A DNA stretch of 64,000 bases, from NCBI GenBank assembly GCA_946478525.1, contig CAMLCH010000008.1, positions 1 to 64,000 of the forward strand, given 5' to 3'. The stretch comes from Snodgrassella alvi_G. GTDB taxonomy: Bacteria; Pseudomonadota; Gammaproteobacteria; Burkholderiales; Neisseriaceae. The translations under genes were made by a program, and so were the position numbers. The notes beneath the pieces are model-generated. The model saw only the letters and a list, made by a program, of their open reading frames with translations. It did no database searches and was not told the DNA's origin. Below are positions 52,185-62,408 of the stretch, piece by piece. Within the stretch, counting starts at the first letter, position 1; every line of letters begins with the position of its first letter.

Positions 52185-54479
52185 TTATTCTTTCGGTGCC
52201 GGTGGTTCAATCTGCTCGCTGTAACCACATTCTTTTTGCGGGCAGACTTTTTCGGTACCCCGTCGCTTGGTGGTTTTAATGGTCATTAATGGCCAGCCAC
52301 ATTGCGGACAAGGTTCGTTCACTGGAGGATTCCAAACGGCATAATCACAATCAGGGTAAGTGTTGCAACTATAAAACAGTTTACCGTAGCGACTTTTTCT
52401 TTCAATCAGATGTCCCTTATGGCATTTTGGACATTCTATTCCAGTATCTTTTGGCTTCTCCAATGGTTCTATGTATTTACACTTCGGATAATTGGCACAA
52501 CCAATAAATTTCCCATAACGTCCACGTTTGTAAACCAACTGCCCTTCACATTTAGGACAATGGCGTCCTTCAACAATAGTTGGTTCTTCGGCCGCTTTAG
52601 CTGCTTCCTCTGCTGTCTCATTAACATTACGGGTGTAATCACAATCTGGATAACCACTACAGGCAATAAAGCGCCCTCGTTTACCGAATTTGATTTGTAA
52701 CTGATGCGCACCACATTTCGGACAAATTTCATCCAAATTTTCAGCAGTAAGTTCAGCACGTGGAATATCTTCTTTAGCTTTGATTTCTTTATCAAAACCT
52801 TTCCAGAATTGCTGCATTACCGGCTTCCATTCACGTTTACCACCAGCAATGTCATCCAACTGATTCTCCAGCTTGGCTGTAAAATTGTAATCCACATACT
52901 GACCAAAGTGTTCAGTTAGAAATTTATTAACTACTTCACCAGTTTCAGTCGGCAGGAAACGCTTTTGTTCTAGAGTAACGTATTCACGCTCTTTCAAAGT
53001 AGAAATAATACTGGCATAGGTAGATGGTCGTCCAATACCATACTCTTCCAATGCCTTTACCAGACTAGCCTCAGAATAACGTGGTGGAGGTTGGGTAAAA
53101 TGCTGTTCTCCAGAAATTTTATCTACCGGCAGTATATCGCCTTCAAATAAGTTTGGTAGTTTCTTAGTATCTTCATCAGCATCACGATCATCCACACCTT
53201 CCTCATAAACACTGAGAAAACCAGCAAAAGTCTGAATTTGTCCTGTAACCCGAAAGATACCTTTACCAACCACAATATCCACAGTGGTGGTATCAAATCG
53301 CGCCGGTGCCATCTGGCTGGCTACAGCACGCTGCCATATCATTTGATATAAACGAAACTGATCGGCACTCAAAAAGGGCTTTACTTCTTCCGGTGTTCGA
53401 TAGATGGATGTCGGCCGAATAGCTTCGTGTGCCTCCTGAGCGTTTTTGGATTTAGTTTTATATACTTTAGCTGCAGATGGTAAATATTCGCTACCAATTT
53501 TATGCTCAATATAATGACGCATTTCAGCAACAGCATCATCCGATAAATTTACGGAATCAGTACGCATATAGGTAATCAACCCCACAGCTCCTTGCCCTAC
53601 ATCTACACCTTCATAGAGTTGTTGCGCTGTACGCATGGTACGGTCCGTAGTCATGCTTAGTTTTCTTACAGCTTCCTGCTGCATGGTCGAAGTGGTAAAA
53701 GGCGCCGCTGGATTACGACTACGCTTTTTCTTTTCAACTTTAGTCACATGTGCTGGTTGATCAGCCAGTTCACTAATAATCTCCTGTTGTTTGATTTCAT
53801 CTGGAATATCAAACTGCTCAAGTTTTTGTCCCTGCCAGTGCGTTAATTTAGCTCTGAATTTAGTACGATCTTTATGACTATCCAGATGAATTGTCCAGTA
53901 TTCCTGTGATGTAAAATCACGAATTTCTTGTTCACGTTCACAAATCATGCGTAAAGCCGGACTCTGTACACGACCGGCTGATAAACCACGCCGAATTTTT
54001 TTCCAAAGTAAGGGTGAGAGATTGAAACCCACCAGATAATCCAGTGCTCTTCGCGCCTGCTGGGCATCAACTAGCGTTTGCGATAATTCGCGCGGATGAG
54101 CAACTGCATCTAATACCGCTTTTTTGGTCACTTCATGAAATACCACGCGCTTAGGATGTAGATTTTTCAAACCGCGTTTGCTTTTTAGTATTTGCTGTAA
54201 ATGCCAGGAAATGGCCTCACCCTCTCTATCCGGATCGGTGGCCAGATACAGTGTATCAGCCTCCTTTGCCGCTGAAACAATAGCATCTACATGTTTAGCA
54301 TTGCGACTGACTAACTGATATTTCATAGCAAAATCATTTTCCGGATCTACAGCACCACTTTTGGGCACGAGATCGCGAACATGACCATAGGAAGCCAGTA
54401 TTTCAAAATCGCTACCTAAATACTTTTTCAGTGTTTTCGCTTTAGATGGAGATTCAACTATCAACAGATTTTTTGCCAT
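52185..54479 (-). CDS. topA: DNA topoisomerase I
   Basis: A 764-residue type IA topoisomerase that relaxes negative supercoils. The Toprim domain begins NLLIVESPSKAKTL and has ATDPDREGEAISWHL. The catalytic tyrosine is Tyr304 in GLITYMRTDSVNL. Four C-terminal zinc-ribbon units with paired CPKC or CPQC-type motifs follow from about residue 580 (CPKCGAHQL, CPKCEGQLV, CPKCHKGHL, CPQCGWPLM). Domain order and length are normal for Neisseriaceae. The ribosome binding site is weak. Confidence 0.97.
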   Translation of the reverse strand: MAKNLLIVESPSKAKTLKKYLGSDFEILASYGHVRDLVPKSGAVDPENDFAMKYQLVSRNAKHVDAIVSAAKEADTLYLATDPDREGEAISWHLQQILKSKRGLKNLHPKRVVFHEVTKKAVLDAVAHPRELSQTLVDAQQARRALDYLVGFNLSPLLWKKIRRGLSAGRVQSPALRMICEREQEIRDFTSQEYWTIHLDSHKDRTKFRAKLTHWQGQKLEQFDIPDEIKQQEIISELADQPAHVTKVEKKKRSRNPAAPFTTSTMQQEAVRKLSMTTDRTMRTAQQLYEGVDVGQGAVGLITYMRTDSVNLSDDAVAEMRHYIEHKIGSEYLPSAAKVYKTKSKNAQEAHEAIRPTSIYRTPEEVKPFLSADQFRLYQMIWQRAVASQMAPARFDTTTVDIVVGKGIFRVTGQIQTFAGFLSVYEEGVDDRDADEDTKKLPNLFEGDILPVDKISGEQHFTQPPPRYSEASLVKALEEYGIGRPSTYASIISTLKEREYVTLEQKRFLPTETGEVVNKFLTEHFGQYVDYNFTAKLENQLDDIAGGKREWKPVMQQFWKGFDKEIKAKEDIPRAELTAENLDEICPKCGAHQLQIKFGKRGRFIACSGYPDCDYTRNVNETAEEAAKAAEEPTIVEGRHCPKCEGQLVYKRGRYGKFIGCANYPKCKYIEPLEKPKDTGIECPKCHKGHLIERKSRYGKLFYSCNTYPDCDYAVWNPPVNEPCPQCGWPLMTIKTTKRRGTEKVCPQKECGYSEQIEPPAPKE

Positions 54480-54555
54480 TCGTTCAGGCTCACATTCATA
54501 ATTAAGTAGTGGTATTTATTTAGTATTATTTGTTTAAATAAAACAGAGGTTTTAA

Positions 54556-54590
54556 CTAAAAAGCTTTCAGACTTTCTGAAAGCTTTTTAC
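54556..54590 (-). terminator. Terminator after smg
   Basis: A perfect 13-base-pair stem (54558-54570 with 54576-54588, loop of 5) with T-runs lies between smg and topA and ends the dprA-smg transcript. Confidence 0.9.
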
Positions 54591-54614
54591 TGGATTGTAA
54601 TTTTGGAGTCTGTT

Positions 54615-55073
54615 TTATTGCATGGTTGCATCGCCATTCAGTGCTGCCATCAGTTCATCACCAATCAATACTGGTAATTCTGATCGATGCGCCCATAATA
54701 CTAACAATGTTAATACTTTAGCATGATCAACTGTTATGTCATCATATGGTAAATTCATTAAAGCATTAAGTACAAATTCGCGCTGCTCTGGATTCAGTGC
54801 GCCATTTTGCTCCAGAAAATGTACTAATCCGCGTACCTGCAACGGTAATAAATCTAATTCTTCCGCATTATAAATTCGTATTCCGGTACTAGAACGTAAT
54901 GCAGAGGCGGGAATTAAAGGTTCATAGCGTAACCCATCTAAACATGCCAAAGCATCGCCGATTTGTTCATCATCAAAACCCACCTCTTCCAACAGCACGC
55001 CAAGATCATGACGCGGAGGAAACGCATCAACATCTTGAAAGTGCTCAATTAAAAAGGCAATTACATCAATCAT
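54615..55073 (-). CDS. smg: Smg family protein (DUF494)
   Basis: A 152-residue protein of the Smg/DUF494 family, normally found directly after dprA in beta- and gammaproteobacteria, as here. It begins MIDVIAFLIEHFQD and has DLGVLLEEVGFDDEQI and LNALMNLPYDD. The ATG at 55073 behind AAAGGA is chosen over an in-frame ATG five codons upstream. Its function is unknown; the constant link to dprA suggests a connection to DNA uptake or processing. Confidence 0.9.
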   Translation of the reverse strand: MIDVIAFLIEHFQDVDAFPPRHDLGVLLEEVGFDDEQIGDALACLDGLRYEPLIPASALRSSTGIRIYNAEELDLLPLQVRGLVHFLEQNGALNPEQREFVLNALMNLPYDDITVDHAKVLTLLVLWAHRSELPVLIGDELMAALNGDATMQ

Positions 55074-55084
55074 TTGCTGTCCTT

Positions 55085-56263
55085 TCAAGATTTAACTCGT
55101 TGATAACAACCACCTGGTAAAGCTGTCACCCAGCCTTCAAGTTCCAGTGCGATAAGATTAGCATACACATCTGCAGCTGCAATGCCAAGTGTTGTAATCA
55201 GTGTATCTGGATGCACAACACCATAACCCAGACCAGTTAAAATAGTCTGTTCAATTTCAGTCAAAACTTTATCTGGTACCAATTCTGGCTGAGTTTGTTT
55301 GGGACTATCCTTATGTTCAGCCTGGCTAACATTCAATACAGTTTTTCCTGCTTTCTGATCGCTATATGCTAGCAATTGCGTTTTTTGCAAGAGTAAGGGA
55401 CATTCCTGCACAATATCTTGCAGGCTTTCTACCAGTTTAGCACCTTGTTTAATCAGCAAATGACATCCTTTACTCAAAGGATTGTCTATGGATCCGGGTA
55501 CTGCCATGACTTCACGCCCCATCTCACTGGCCAGTCGCGCAGTAATTAGTGATCCAGATTCAATTGCTGCCTCAACAACCAAGGTACCCTGACTTAACGC
55601 AGCAATTAGGCGATTACGCCGTGGGAAATTACCAGCCAGAGGGCGAGTACCCAATGGAAATTCAGACACAATACAACCCTGAGCGGTAATTTGTTGTGCC
55701 AGGTCTTTATTGCGGGCGGGATATACTCTGTCAATACCGGTACCCCATACAGCCACGGTCATACCTTTTCCCCGTAAGGCACCCTGATGAGCAGCAGTAT
55801 CAATACCATCTGCCATCCCAGATACAATAAGCACTTCTTTTTGAGCCAACTCTGTAGCAAAATCACGAGCAATTCGATTTGCCTGCGGTGTCGCATGACG
55901 ACTACCTACAATGGCTAAAGCTGGCTGATGTAAACACTGACTATTGCCACGAAGAAACAATAATGGTGGAGGTGTTAAGCCCTCAGCCAACATAGGGGGA
56001 AAATCTTCATCTGCCAATAATAGCAGTCTGGCATTATTATTAGATTGTTCCCATTCCAGCGCTGCCTCCGCCGCTCTTTTTGCCTCATCTTTTTGCCAGT
56101 ATTGGCCAACCTGAGAGCGAGTAAATGATTTAATTTCACTAAAAGGCGCATCAAGAGCATTACGGGCGCAGCCATAATATTTTATCAGATGAAGAAAGGT
56201 CTCCGCACCTATATGAGGGGTTAACGCCAGTTCAATCCATGCATATCGCTCTAGCTCATTCAT
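55085..56263 (-). CDS. dprA: DNA processing protein DprA
   Basis: A 392-residue DprA, which loads RecA onto incoming single-stranded DNA during natural transformation. The Rossmann-like core shows AIVGSRHATPQANRIARDFA, IVSGMADGIDTAAHQGAL, FPRRNRLIAALSQGTLVVEA and GSLITARLASEMGREVMAVPG. An N-terminal helical domain (about residues 1-90) and a C-terminal winged-helix domain (about 325-390, beginning PDKVLTEIEQTIL) flank it. It is followed by smg, the usual partner. Its presence supports natural competence. Confidence 0.96.
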   Translation of the reverse strand: MNELERYAWIELALTPHIGAETFLHLIKYYGCARNALDAPFSEIKSFTRSQVGQYWQKDEAKRAAEAALEWEQSNNNARLLLLADEDFPPMLAEGLTPPPLLFLRGNSQCLHQPALAIVGSRHATPQANRIARDFATELAQKEVLIVSGMADGIDTAAHQGALRGKGMTVAVWGTGIDRVYPARNKDLAQQITAQGCIVSEFPLGTRPLAGNFPRRNRLIAALSQGTLVVEAAIESGSLITARLASEMGREVMAVPGSIDNPLSKGCHLLIKQGAKLVESLQDIVQECPLLLQKTQLLAYSDQKAGKTVLNVSQAEHKDSPKQTQPELVPDKVLTEIEQTILTGLGYGVVHPDTLITTLGIAAADVYANLIALELEGWVTALPGGCYQRVKS

Positions 56264-56934
56264 GACATAATCTTTACATTATACTCCGTTGTAATTATGA
56301 CAAAAGTAAATTTTATGGACAATAACTCATTCACATTTATTTATATGTTATTGCTTTGACTAAAGAATATTTATTTTAAATTGATTAATTTGTAACATTT
56401 TTATTTATTAAAATAAACTAATCATATGTTAATTTTTCAATTCAAAACAATTCCGAATAATGGTAAAAAAATTAGATCAATTAGCAAAGGTAAGCAAAAC
56501 AGGTTTAAAAGGTAGCAAATACCGATTTTGCGGTCATTTATTCCTATATTAATGTACTTCCATTAAAGCATATCGATTTATCCGCTGCACCATACCGTTA
56601 ATATCTAAATTAGTATTTTTATTAAATGCTAAATTTTTAAAATATGATTTATTCGGAATTATTAGGGCTAAACAAAAAAATAAATAATAATCTAAAAAGG
56701 TATTTCAACATTTTTTCCACAAGCAAACGCTACTGACATTTAAATACATGACCAGACAGCAGAATAACAAGAATCAGAATATTAAAAACAGTAAATATTT
56801 TAAATAATGATAAAAAAACTATTGGATAGCCGGAAAAAATAACAGGTATCTAAAAATTTTATCTATACACGTTTAGTACATTGACCTATTCAAAGCCAAA
56901 AAAATCCATTGATGAATGAAAACCATTGTATTAT
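56264..56934. other. AT-rich intergenic region between dprA and ruvC
   Basis: A 671-base AT-rich gap upstream of dprA and downstream of ruvC. I found no coding frame with a start, no RNA gene and no strong hairpin. The dprA promoter should lie in its first 100 bases. Confidence 0.4.
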
Positions 56935-57486
56935 TTAACGGAAACGACCTGATTTTATGGTTAGTCCTTGTTGAATTTTCGAGGCCAAACTGTAATTACG
57001 CAAAGCATGGGTCAAAGCAACAGCTAAAGCATCTGCAGCATCGGCCTGCGGTGTGCCTGATAATGACAGCATTTGTACCACCATATGCTGCACCTGCTCT
57101 TTAGCAGCTTTACCTTTTCCAACTACGGCTTGTTTTACCTGTAAAGCGGTATATTCAAATACCGGTAATTCTCCCAGCGTCAATGCGGCTAAAGCAGCAC
57201 CTCGCGCCTGTCCCAGAACTAGAGTAGCTGCAGGATTAACGTTAACAAATACCTGTTCCACAGCAGTTTGGGTAGGCTGATATGTAGCAATAATTTCCTG
57301 TAAATTACGGACAATAATGCGAATACGCTCTGATAATGGCGCTCCTGGCGTAGTTTTTATGCACCCAGAAGCAACATAAATATGCTGCTTACCAATGACA
57401 TCAATCACACCAAAACCAGTCACCCGGCTACCAGGATCCACTCCTAAAATTCGAATATTATGTAATGATGATGACTGTATTGGCAT
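56935..57486 (-). CDS. ruvC: Holliday junction resolvase RuvC
   Basis: A 183-residue RuvC endonuclease that cuts Holliday junctions. The four acidic residues of the RNase H-like site appear in ILGVDPGS (first Asp), TAVEQVFV (Glu) and QADAADALAVAL (the last Asp pair). The ATG at 57486 is taken as start; a TTG three codons upstream is possible. No Shine-Dalgarno sequence is obvious. ruvA and ruvB are not in the window. Confidence 0.95.
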   Translation of the reverse strand: MPIQSSSLHNIRILGVDPGSRVTGFGVIDVIGKQHIYVASGCIKTTPGAPLSERIRIIVRNLQEIIATYQPTQTAVEQVFVNVNPAATLVLGQARGAALAALTLGELPVFEYTALQVKQAVVGKGKAAKEQVQHMVVQMLSLSGTPQADAADALAVALTHALRNYSLASKIQQGLTIKSGRFR

Positions 57487-57598
57487 GCGTAACAACTAAA
57501 AAATTAACACCAGAATATTTGATCTTGGCTTTGAATACCATAATCAAGTATGCAGTATAAAGTAATATCAATGATAATGTGCAGTTGAATATGGAGTC

Positions 57599-58291
57599 TC
57601 AGCTTGGACAAAATAACTTATTTGCCTGCTCCAGCCGTTCTACCGTGCCAACATCAAGCCATAAACCGTGGTGATGCTCTCCCTTTACTCGCCCTGCCTC
57701 AATAGCACTATGCAATAAGGGTGCTAATTTAGCTCTGGTATGAACCCTAATCTGACTAAATAAAGATGGTTGATACACACCCACACCACTAAATGTCAAA
57801 GATTGTTCTGGTATTTGTTTTCCGACATCGCCAGCGGCAGTCAGGCTAAAGTCACCCTGCGGATGATGGTCAGGATTATCTACTAACCATAGATAAGCCA
57901 AAGCGTTACTATTCTCTAAATAATTACCAATATTAACAGCTTGTTGAAAATCTATATCTGTTAATACATCACCATTGATAACCAGAAAAGGTTTATCACC
58001 TAATAGTGGCAACGCAGTGGCAATACCACCTGCTGTTTCGAGTCCACCACTAGTTTCAGGCGAATAAGTGATATTAATACCATATTCTTGGCCATTACCC
58101 AGTGCTGTCTCAATTTTACTGCCTAACCAGGCATGATTAATAACGACATCATGAAAGCCTGCAAGCTGTAAACGTTGCAAATGGTGACCGATTAAAGGTA
58201 ATCCACCAACATTTAATAATGGTTTTGGACAAATGTCGGTAAGAGGGCGCATGCGTTCACCACGACCTGCTGCAAGTATCATTGCTTTCAT
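57599..58291 (-). CDS. murU: MurU-type nucleotidyltransferase
   Basis: A 230-residue sugar-1-phosphate nucleotidyltransferase. The signature AAGRGERMRPLTDICPKPLL opens the protein, and VINGDVLTDIDF carries the metal-binding aspartate. Length and sequence fit MurU, which makes UDP-MurNAc from MurNAc-1-phosphate in the peptidoglycan recycling pathway that bypasses de novo synthesis. A mannose-1-phosphate guanylyltransferase role is the usual alternative annotation. The kinase partner AmgK is not in view. Confidence 0.8.
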   Translation of the reverse strand: MKAMILAAGRGERMRPLTDICPKPLLNVGGLPLIGHHLQRLQLAGFHDVVINHAWLGSKIETALGNGQEYGINITYSPETSGGLETAGGIATALPLLGDKPFLVINGDVLTDIDFQQAVNIGNYLENSNALAYLWLVDNPDHHPQGDFSLTAAGDVGKQIPEQSLTFSGVGVYQPSLFSQIRVHTRAKLAPLLHSAIEAGRVKGEHHHGLWLDVGTVERLEQANKLFCPS

Positions 58292-58334
58292 AGTGTATTA
58301 GTTTCAAAAAATGATCAGTCAGAATTTTGTTGGT

Positions 58335-58374
58335 TAAAAAATATTAAAGCAAAGCTAAAGCTTTGCTTTAATAT
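58335..58374 (-). terminator. Terminator after pilU
   Basis: A 16-base-pair perfect palindrome (58341-58356 with 58359-58374, 2-base gap) is followed on the minus strand by six Ts. It ends the pilU transcript ahead of murU. Confidence 0.88.
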
Positions 58375-58398
58375 ATGAAGATTAATTCAAAGCGCAAC

Positions 58399-59604
58399 TT
58401 ACATTAAACTCAATTCGGGACCATCACTGAAGACACTAATCCCGCGTTGGCCATCTTCATATAATTTGATACGCAAGCGTAAATCGTTTGGTGAATCCGA
58501 CTGTCGTAATGCTTCTTCAAAATCAATAATATTATCTGTATATAACTGGAATAGGCATTGGTCAAATGTCTGCATACCCTCGTTACCACTTCTGGCCATC
58601 ATACTTTTTATCGACATCAACTCACCTTTAAAAATAAAGTCCTGAATTGTAGTAGTATTGATTAATAAATCTATAACCGCACGACGACCTTTTCCATCTT
58701 TTTTAATAGCCAAACGTTGGCCAATGATACAAACTAAATTCAGGGCCAGATCCATCAAAACTTGTTTATGCTGCTCTTCTGGATAAAAATTCAATATACG
58801 CTCTATAGCCTGATCAGCGCTGCTGGCATGTAAAGTAAAGAAGCATAAATGGCCTGTTTGTGCCAGTTTTAGGGCATATTCCATACTTTCATCACTACGC
58901 ACCTCCCCCACACACACTACATCTGGTGCTTCTCGCAAAGCGCTTTGCATCGCATTATCCCAGCTCAATGTATCTACACCTATTTCGCGATGAGTAATAA
59001 TACTTTTTTTGGGACTATGAACATACTCAATTGGGTCTTCGATCGTGAGAATATGTCCGGCAGAATTAGCATTCCGGTAATCCAGCATTGCCGCCATGGT
59101 AGTTGATTTACCACTACCTGTTGGACCTGCTAAAATAATCAGACCACGCTTTTTCATAACCAGTTCATTCAATACCGGAGGCAGAAATAAACCATCAATG
59201 GTCGGAATTTCAGAGTTGATCTGGCGCAACACCATCCCAATGCGTCCTTGTTCATGGTAGGCATTCACTCGAAACCGTACCCCATTTCTGGCATTAACCG
59301 AATAATTCAATTCCAGTTCAGTCAAAAACTTCTGTCTTTGCGCGCGGGTCATGGTCGTCATAACAATTTTAGCAGTGTCTTCTGCTGTCAGTGGCTTAGT
59401 AAGAGCTGGCATAACTTTGCCATCAATTTTCCAAGCCGGCGGAAACCCAGGACTGATGAATATATCAGCAGCTTTTAAACGCACAGCTTCTTCCGCCATC
59501 TTTTCTAGCACAGGGTGCAAATGAACACTTTCAGACTCTTGATTTTGGAATTCACTGTTTTGTGATTGAGGGTTTACTGATGTGATATTATGTAATTCAG
59601 TCAT
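58399..59604 (-). CDS. pilU: Type IV pilus retraction ATPase PilU
   Basis: A 401-residue hexameric ATPase that assists PilT in pilus retraction. Walker A is GPTGSGKST (residues 160-168), the Asp box reads HILTIEDPIEYVH, Walker B is VVCVGEVRSDESM and the His box TLHASSADQAIERI. The stretch before the ATPase core has about 25 extra polar residues compared with typical PilU. It lies downstream of pilT in the same direction with a 276-base gap containing a short TA repeat. Together with pilT it supports twitching motility and DNA uptake. Confidence 0.93.
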   Translation of the reverse strand: MTELHNITSVNPQSQNSEFQNQESESVHLHPVLEKMAEEAVRLKAADIFISPGFPPAWKIDGKVMPALTKPLTAEDTAKIVMTTMTRAQRQKFLTELELNYSVNARNGVRFRVNAYHEQGRIGMVLRQINSEIPTIDGLFLPPVLNELVMKKRGLIILAGPTGSGKSTTMAAMLDYRNANSAGHILTIEDPIEYVHSPKKSIITHREIGVDTLSWDNAMQSALREAPDVVCVGEVRSDESMEYALKLAQTGHLCFFTLHASSADQAIERILNFYPEEQHKQVLMDLALNLVCIIGQRLAIKKDGKGRRAVIDLLINTTTIQDFIFKGELMSIKSMMARSGNEGMQTFDQCLFQLYTDNIIDFEEALRQSDSPNDLRLRIKLYEDGQRGISVFSDGPELSLM

Positions 59605-59745
59605 GATTATATATTTTTGTACAATGTAAGTCTCAGGCAGATATTCTAATTATTTAGTTAATTAATACATCCATTTGCAGAATAACTGATTAATTCTAAT
59701 TAACACAAAGAGGAAAAACGCAGTCCAGACATTAAAATATTATGC

Positions 59746-59760
59746 TATATATATATATAT
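59746..59760. repeat. Short TA dinucleotide repeat
   Basis: Seven and a half TA units lie about 140 bases upstream of pilU in the pilT-pilU gap. It is short, but repeat-length changes in a promoter could affect expression. Confidence 0.6.
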
Positions 59761-59880
59761 CCAACCGCAAACCCATCTTTGGCCAATAGATCAATTAATA
59801 TTGGTATATTTAATTTATCCAGCCTGATTAGAAGTATTTGAACGCTTATTCTTCAAGTTTAATTAATGTGCAGGAAAATT

Positions 59881-60918
59881 TTACATTTGATCTGGGCTAA
59901 CGGCTTTTGCTCGTGCGGCCTCTAGACTAATACGCCCTTCACGCAGCAATTGTTTCAGACACTGATCAAGGGTCTGCATGCCATATTTTTGGCCAGTTTG
60001 CAAAGTAGAATTCATTTGCGCAATTTTATTTTCACGAATCAGATTACGGATCGCTGGGGTACTGATCATGATTTCATGCGCCGCCACACGACCCTTACCG
60101 TCTTTGGTTTTCAGTAATGTTTGTGAAATCACCGCCTGAAGACTTTCAGATAACATTGATCGCACCATCTCCTTTTCACCAGCCGGAAACACATCGACAA
60201 TACGGTCTACCGTTCGAGCAGCTCCGGTGGTATGCAAAGTACCAAATACCAAGTGTCCTGTTTCTGCAGCCGTTAATGCAAGCCCGATTGTTTCAGGATC
60301 ACGCATTTCCCCTACCAGAATAACATCAGGGTCTTCACGCAGCGCTGCACGCAAAGCATTGGCAAAACTATGAGTGTGCTGGTGTAGTTCGCGTTGATTA
60401 ACCAGCGATTTTTTACTCTGATGTACAAACTCGACCGGATCTTCGATGGTTAAAATATGACCTGGATGATAGGTATTGATATAGTCAATAATAGCAGCTA
60501 ATGTAGTAGACTTACCCGAACCAGTTGGTCCTGTTACCAATACCAGCCCACGCGGTGAATTAGCAATTCTTTGAAATATAGGTGGCGCCTTAAGTTCTTC
60601 CAGCGTTAAAACTTTATTAGGAATGGTACGTAGCACGGCCGCAGGCCCTCGCTCAGTATTGAAAGCATTAACACGAAAACGGGAGACATTGGGCAACTCA
60701 AATGAAAAATCCGTTTCCAGATTCTGCTGATAGTCTTTACGCTGATTATCATTCATAATAGAAGAAATCATTTTACCAACTTCTTCCGAAGTCTGCTCAG
60801 GCAGATTGATACGGCGGATATCACCGTTTACACGTATCATCGGTGGCAGACCTGCACTCAGATGCAAGTCGGATGCATTGTTTTTAACGCCGAAAGTCAG
60901 TAGATCAGTTAATTGCAT
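59881..60918 (-). CDS. pilT: Type IV pilus retraction ATPase PilT
   Basis: A 345-residue motor that depolymerises type IV pili. The N-terminal PAS-like domain has NASDLHLSAGLPPMIRVNGDI; Walker A is GPTGSGKST (130-138); the Asp box is HILTIEDPVEFVH, Walker B is VILVGEMRDPETI, the His box is GTLHTTGAARTVDRI, and the AIRNLIRENK motif needed for retraction is present. The ATG follows TGGAGCC. pilU follows. The divergent neighbour is the YggS-type gene, as in many Proteobacteria. Confidence 0.97.
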   Translation of the reverse strand: MQLTDLLTFGVKNNASDLHLSAGLPPMIRVNGDIRRINLPEQTSEEVGKMISSIMNDNQRKDYQQNLETDFSFELPNVSRFRVNAFNTERGPAAVLRTIPNKVLTLEELKAPPIFQRIANSPRGLVLVTGPTGSGKSTTLAAIIDYINTYHPGHILTIEDPVEFVHQSKKSLVNQRELHQHTHSFANALRAALREDPDVILVGEMRDPETIGLALTAAETGHLVFGTLHTTGAARTVDRIVDVFPAGEKEMVRSMLSESLQAVISQTLLKTKDGKGRVAAHEIMISTPAIRNLIRENKIAQMNSTLQTGQKYGMQTLDQCLKQLLREGRISLEAARAKAVSPDQM

Positions 60919-61076
60919 ACAGGCTCCATTTGCTTACCCACTTGTGCAGGCAAAGAATATTGCTCTTATTTTAAACAATTTAGCGTATATTTAAAATGAA
61001 AATATTTGTATGGATATTGAAATTTTTGATATATGCCAAAAAAACAATTTGATAATTGGAAGCAGGCTTATTTTTT

Positions 61077-61787
61077 ATGCAAAAATATCATGAGCTGATT
61101 GGACGCTGGCAAAAGATTATGCAGGATATTCAACAAACACGCCAGCAAACTGGTGCAACTCAGCCAGTACAACTGATTGCCGTCAGTAAAACATTTCCGG
61201 CAGAAGAAATTGCTGCCCTTTTTCATGCTGGACAACATGACTTCGGCGAAAATTATATACAGGAATTCATTGATAAATCGGCTCACTTAGCTGATTTACC
61301 CATTATCTGGCATATGATCGGACATATTCAGTCAAATAAAAGTCGTATTGTCGCGCAAAGAGCACAATGGGTACATACTATTGATCGTGAAAAGATTGCC
61401 CGTCGCCTGCATGATCAGCGTCCGCCTCATTTGCCACCCTTAAATGTCTGCATTGAAATCAATATTGCTGCCGAAAAAAATAAACATGGAATTGCCGCCA
61501 CCAAAGAAGCATTATTGACACTGGCAACAACGATTACTTCGTTACCACGTCTGAAATTACGTGGCCTGATGTGTGTAGCGAAAGCCGATAGCAGTCAGAA
61601 AGAATTACAAAATCAATTTAACCACATGCATACATTATTGCAATTACTGAATCAAAACGGATTTAATGCAGACGTGTTATCTATGGGAATGAGTGCAGAT
61701 ATGAACACAGCTATAGGCTGTGGTGCAACCCATGTCCGCATTGGCAGTGCTATATTTGGACACCGACAATATGCTGAAAATAAATAA
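61077..61787 (+). CDS. yggS: YggS/PLPBP family PLP homeostasis protein
   Basis: A 236-residue PLP-binding protein with no known enzymatic activity that buffers pyridoxal phosphate in the cell. The PLP lysine is Lys38 in LIAVSKTFPAEEI, and DFGENYIQEF, WHMIGHIQSNKSR, RGLMCV and SMGMSADMNTAI are the conserved elements. The ATG at 61077 is chosen over an in-frame TTG seven codons upstream. It is divergent from pilT, a classical arrangement. pdxY, another B6 gene, lies further downstream on the opposite strand. Confidence 0.94.
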   Translation: MQKYHELIGRWQKIMQDIQQTRQQTGATQPVQLIAVSKTFPAEEIAALFHAGQHDFGENYIQEFIDKSAHLADLPIIWHMIGHIQSNKSRIVAQRAQWVHTIDREKIARRLHDQRPPHLPPLNVCIEINIAAEKNKHGIAATKEALLTLATTITSLPRLKLRGLMCVAKADSSQKELQNQFNHMHTLLQLLNQNGFNADVLSMGMSADMNTAIGCGATHVRIGSAIFGHRQYAENK

Positions 61788-62408
61788 GTCTGGAACGATC
61801 AGCTTGCTGTGACAGCCATAAATTTATGCTAACTAAATATAAATTCAGACATATTAATGAAATATATTTCATTTATGATCAAGTTAGATTTGCAAATTAA
61901 CTGCTAAGATAAAAAATTAGCAAAAATTCTTATTTTTTATCATAAAACTGATAAAAATTTATATTCACCAATTTAATTTACTTCGTTGATGGTAATATCG
62001 CAGTAGAGTTATCCCATACAAACAAATCTGGGCAATAAATTGTTTTGTCAGTAGTAAAACAGTACCTACATAATACTATTTTTCTATCAGATATACACAA
62101 ATTTTCTGATCAGTTAAATATTCTATTCCGAAATTTGATATTTACGAACAATAAGTTATAAATTTAACATAGTTTACTAGCATTTGCTTTTTGTTCGTAA
62201 ATATCTGTTCTAATTCTGCCTTTTCTATCGAATCAGGAGTCATTTCCCAATTACCCACTTTAAAAATTTTTCAGTCCACTTATAGCTTATATGGCTAATA
62301 TTAACTGATCTTGTTATAAATATTTCGATAATAGAAGATAAAAAAAAATCACTTAGCGTCGAGAACACAATCATACTGAGTCAGACATTATGGCAATTGG
62401 ACGTAATT
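61788..62408. other. AT-rich intergenic region with a spaced inverted repeat
   Basis: This 621-base region between convergent yggS and pdxY has no coding frame. It contains a perfect 15-base inverted repeat, listed separately. No terminator with a T-run is evident for either gene. Confidence 0.4.
62137..62205. repeat. Perfect 15-base inverted repeat with a 39-base spacer
   Basis: The arms GATATTTACGAACAA (62137-62151) and its exact complement (62191-62205) enclose 39 bases. The arms are too far apart for a compact hairpin and not placed as a terminator. They might be a protein-binding site pair, a remnant of a small mobile element, or chance. Confidence 0.7.
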
